Shown in pieces: positions 61,786 to 64,000 of a DNA stretch of 64,000 bases. Under the pieces are notes generated by a model. That model made no database searches. It was not told where the DNA came from and was given only the letters and a program-made list of their open reading frames with translations. This DNA is from Nocardioides sp. B-3 (GTDB lineage: Bacteria; Actinomycetota; Actinomycetes; Propionibacteriales; Nocardioidaceae): the NCBI RefSeq assembly GCF_024703895.1, contig NZ_CP087968.1, forward strand, positions 2,294,001 through 2,358,000, in the 5' to 3' direction. Position 1 is the first letter of the stretch. Each line of letters opens with the position of its first letter. Position numbers and translations under genes: made by a program.

Positions 61786-63325
61786 ATGACCACCACCGCG
61801 TTGCCCCCTGAGTCCGCCTACCGAGGCGGCGTCACCATCGACCACTGGACCCCCGAGGACGACGCCTTCTGGGAGTCGACCGGCACGCAGGTCGCCAAGC
61901 GCAACCTGACCCGGTCGATCTTCTCCGAGCACCTCGGCTTCTCGGTCTGGCTGCTGTGGTCGGTCAGCGCGGCGCTGCTGCCGAAGGCCGGCTTCACGTT
62001 CACGGTGAGCCAGCTCTTCCTGCTGGTCGCGATCCCCAACCTGATCGGCGCGCTGATCCGGCTGCCCTACACCTTCGCGGTGCCGAAGTTCGGCGGTCGC
62101 AACTGGACGATCGTCAGCGCCATGGCGCTGCTCGTCCCGACGCTGCTCTTCGCGTGGGCCGTGCAGCACCCCGAGACGCCCTACTGGGTGTTCTGCCTGA
62201 TCGCCGCGACGGCGGGTCTCGGCGGCGGCAACTTCGCCAGCTCGATGGCCAACATCAACTTCTTCTACCCCACCAAGAAGAAGGGGATGGCGCTCGGCCT
62301 GAACGCGGCCGGCGGCAACCTCGGCGTCGCCGTCATCCAGTTCTTCCTGCCGATCATCGTCGGCGGGGCGGGCGTCTTCGGCCCGGTCCGGGCCAGCGAG
62401 GGTGGCTTCCACCTCGAGCGCGCGGGCTACCTCTACGCCGTCCTCGCCGTCGTCGCCGGGGTCTCCGCCTTCTTCTTCATGAACAACCTGTCCGGGGCCA
62501 AGTCGAGCCCGCGCGAGCAGATGAAGGTGCTCAAGTACAAGCACACCCGGGTGATGTCGTTCCTCTACATCGGCACCTTCGGATCCTTCATCGGCTACTC
62601 CGCCGCGATGCCGCTGCTGATCAAGCTCAACTTCTGGAACCAGCCCCTGCCGACGGTCCCGGGCATCGGCATCAACTTCGCCTACTACGCCTTCCTCGGT
62701 GCCCTCGTCGGCTCGGTCGCGCGCCCCCTCGGTGGCTGGCTGGCTGACAAGTACGGCGGGGCGCGGGTCACCCTCTGGACGTTCGTCGCCATGATCGTCG
62801 GCACCATCGCAGTGATCTACACGTTGACGCTGCTCACCGCCGTACCCAAGCCCCCGGCCGGTGCCCCGGCGCCCGACCCGGCGACGTTCCAGTACTCCGA
62901 CGCGGTCGTCACGGCCGTCAACGCCAACTCCGACATCTTCCCGTTCTTCCTCGCGGCCTTCCTCTTCGTCTTCGCGGCCACGGGCATCGGCAACGGGTCG
63001 ACCTACCGGATGATCCCGCTGATCCCGGCCAACCGGGCTCGACGCAACGCCACCCCCGAGACCGCGGGGTGCCGCGATGCTCAAGGCGACCAAGGAGTCC
63101 AGCGCCGTCATCGGCATCGCCGGCGCGATCGGCGCGCTGGGCGGCTTCCTGATCCCGATGACGTTCGGTGCTCCGTGGATCGAGGACCCGGTCTCGGCGG
63201 TCAAGGTCGCCTTCGGGGTGTTCACTGGCTTCTACGTGGTCTGCCCGGCCACGACCTGTTTCGTCTACGTCCGCACGGTCAGCTTCGCGGGTCGTGCGCC
63301 GAGCCTTGCGGGAGCCAACATCTGA
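61786..63325 (+). CDS. Nitrate/nitrite transporter (NNP/MFS family), one frame break
   Basis: About 513 residues with twelve helices. The nitrate signature in helix 5 reads AGLGGGNFASSMANINFFYP and the matching stretch in helix 11 GIGNGSTYRMIPLIP; the conserved Arg of helix 2 is in NLIGALIRLPYTFAVPKFGG. It imports nitrate, or exchanges nitrate and nitrite, for the reductase that follows. The only break is near 63068, where an extra G precedes the last 85 residues. Its stop overlaps the next start (TGATG). A NarK-type name would fit. Confidence 0.93.
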
Positions 63326-64000
63326 TGACCACCACGCACTGTCCCTACTGCTCGCTGCAGTGCAGGCATGCGGTTGACCGGACGCATCACCCCAGTCGTC
63401 GAGACATGGGACGAGTTTCCGGTCAACCGCGGTGCGTTGTGCCGCAAGGGATGGAGCGCTGCCGGTCTGTACGCCGGTCGCGAGCGGCTCACCACACCCT
63501 TGCTGCGCGACCGGGCGACCGGGGAGTTCACCCCGGTCAGCTGGGACGAGGCGCTCGACACGATCGCCTCGAGGCTCAGCGCCCTGCAGGCCGAGCACGG
63601 CAAGGACACGGTCGGCGTCTTCGGTGGCGGCGGGCTCACCAACGAGAAGGCCTACCAGCTCGGGAAGTTCGCCCGGGTCGCGGTCGGCACCTCGCAGATC
63701 GACTACAACGGCCGCTGGTGCATGTCGTCGGCCGCCTCGGCCGGGACGCGGGCCTTCGGTCTCGATCGCGGCCTGCCGTTCCCGCTCGCGGACATCGAGG
63801 AGGCCGACGTCGTCGTGCTCGTCGGGTCCAACATGGCCGAGACGATGCCGCCCGCGGCGCGCCACCTCGACGCCCTCCGGGAGCGCGGGGGCCGGGTCGT
63901 GGTGATCGACCCGCGGCGTACGGCGACCGCGGACCGTGCCGACGTGTTCGTGCAGCCGGTCCCGGGATCCGACCCGGCGCTGGCGCTCGGAGTGCTGCAC
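63325..64000 (+). CDS. Assimilatory nitrate reductase catalytic subunit, 5' part, cut by window end
   Basis: Only the first 225 residues lie in the window. HCPYCSLQC supplies three cysteines of the N-terminal 4Fe-4S cluster and RGALCRKGW the fourth; then FTPVSWDEALDTIASRLSAL, VFGGGGLTNEKAYQLGKFAR, and DYNGRWCMSSAASAGTRAFG are typical of the molybdopterin oxidoreductase family (NasA/NarB type). It reduces nitrate to nitrite in the cytoplasm. A break near 63365, right after the third Cys, shifts the frame. Translationally coupled to the transporter. Confidence 0.9.
   Translation, partial: MTTTHCPYCSLQCRHAVDRTHHPSRRDMGRVSGQPRCVVPQGMERCRSVRRSRAAHHTLAARPGDRGVHPGQLGRGARHDRLEAQRPAGRARQGHGRRLRWRRAHQREGLPAREVRPGRGRHLADRLQRPLVHVVGRLGRDAGLRSRSRPAVPARGHRGGRRRRARRVQHGRDDAARGAPPRRPPGARGPGRGDRPAAYGDRGPCRRVRAAGPGIRPGAGARSAA

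Noticed and set aside
61228..63225. A 665-residue open frame on the minus strand opposite the nitrate transporter
   Set aside because: Low-complexity Glu/Arg/Gly composition and no motif; the plus strand has an unmistakable transporter.

Overview
The window is high-GC (roughly 70%) DNA from an actinobacterium, most likely Nocardioides or another member of the Nocardioidaceae. The basis is gene content and order: a mycothiol gene (mshA) followed by a YbjN gene, senX3-regX3-phoU and gpmA; carD with an lpqE-like lipoprotein and ispD; an F420-dependent glucose-6-phosphate dehydrogenase; an hbhA-like gene behind its Xre regulator; and many TAGGCT-type -10 boxes lying only 6-9 nt upstream of start codons. 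A dominant technical feature is that about three quarters of the genes, including essential ones, carry one or more single-base frame breaks, usually in runs of G or C. This looks like uncorrected sequencing or assembly error rather than decay, so broken genes are annotated over their full reconstructed span.

Layout. 0.2-2.4 kb: sulfate activation genes cysN and cysD. 2.4-10.1 kb: an accessory island of lower GC with an Xre-ImmA/IrrE protease plus PIN-domain toxin-antitoxin-like pair, a decayed IS256-family element with terminal repeats and a probable 9-bp target duplication, a hypothetical gene between 16-bp direct repeats, two truncated GH16 fragments and a tyrosine recombinase. 10.3-16.7 kb: dtd, a BKACE enzyme, an orphan antitoxin, an AbiEi/DUF559 protein, a TauE-type anion exporter, a three-domain sulfurylase-like/APS-kinase/phosphatase fusion and an asparaginase. 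16.7-20.2 kb: VanZ-like protein, tyrosine kinase of capsule type, and the xre-hbhA pair with a palindromic operator. 20.3-30.7 kb: surface polysaccharide precursors (rmlA, rmlB, an rmlC-rmlD fusion, two GDP-mannose dehydratases, galE, sugar transferase, DUF4012) and a cell-wall amidase. 30.7-43 kb: mixed metabolism (kynureninase, DHPS-like, RibD-like reductase, fgd, acyl-CoA dehydrogenase, rhomboid, typA, an M4 protease fused to an emfourin-like inhibitor, racemase, SDR). 43-48.4 kb: RNase H fusion, an iron-box-controlled adenylation-carrier-acyltransferase protein, mshA and ybjN. 48.4-58.3 kb: DMT transporter, regX3-senX3 divergent from phoU with a PHO box between them, then a SARP-STAND-WD40 regulator divergent from a small secreted protein with an 11-bp-phased operator, then gpmA. 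58.3-64 kb: lpqE-like lipoprotein, UbiA, carD, ispD and an IspD-like paralogue, and the start of a nitrate assimilation operon (narK, nitrate reductase cut by the window end).

The window is rich in short palindromic repeats. Three families recur: a REP-like element (CTTGGTTTCGACACG ... GCTCAACC), found between genes and also in frame inside two multidomain proteins at domain linkers; a ~72-bp TGTAACCGGCG hairpin (plus a relative) at three convergent gene junctions; and a TGAGGCAGTTG hairpin pair that brackets one DUF559 gene. The other DUF559 gene is bracketed by a different 22-bp repeat. The strongest candidates for little-described biology are the SARP-STAND-WD40/small-secreted-protein module, the repeat-bracketed DUF559 genes, and the single-protein iron-regulated A-T-acyltransferase.
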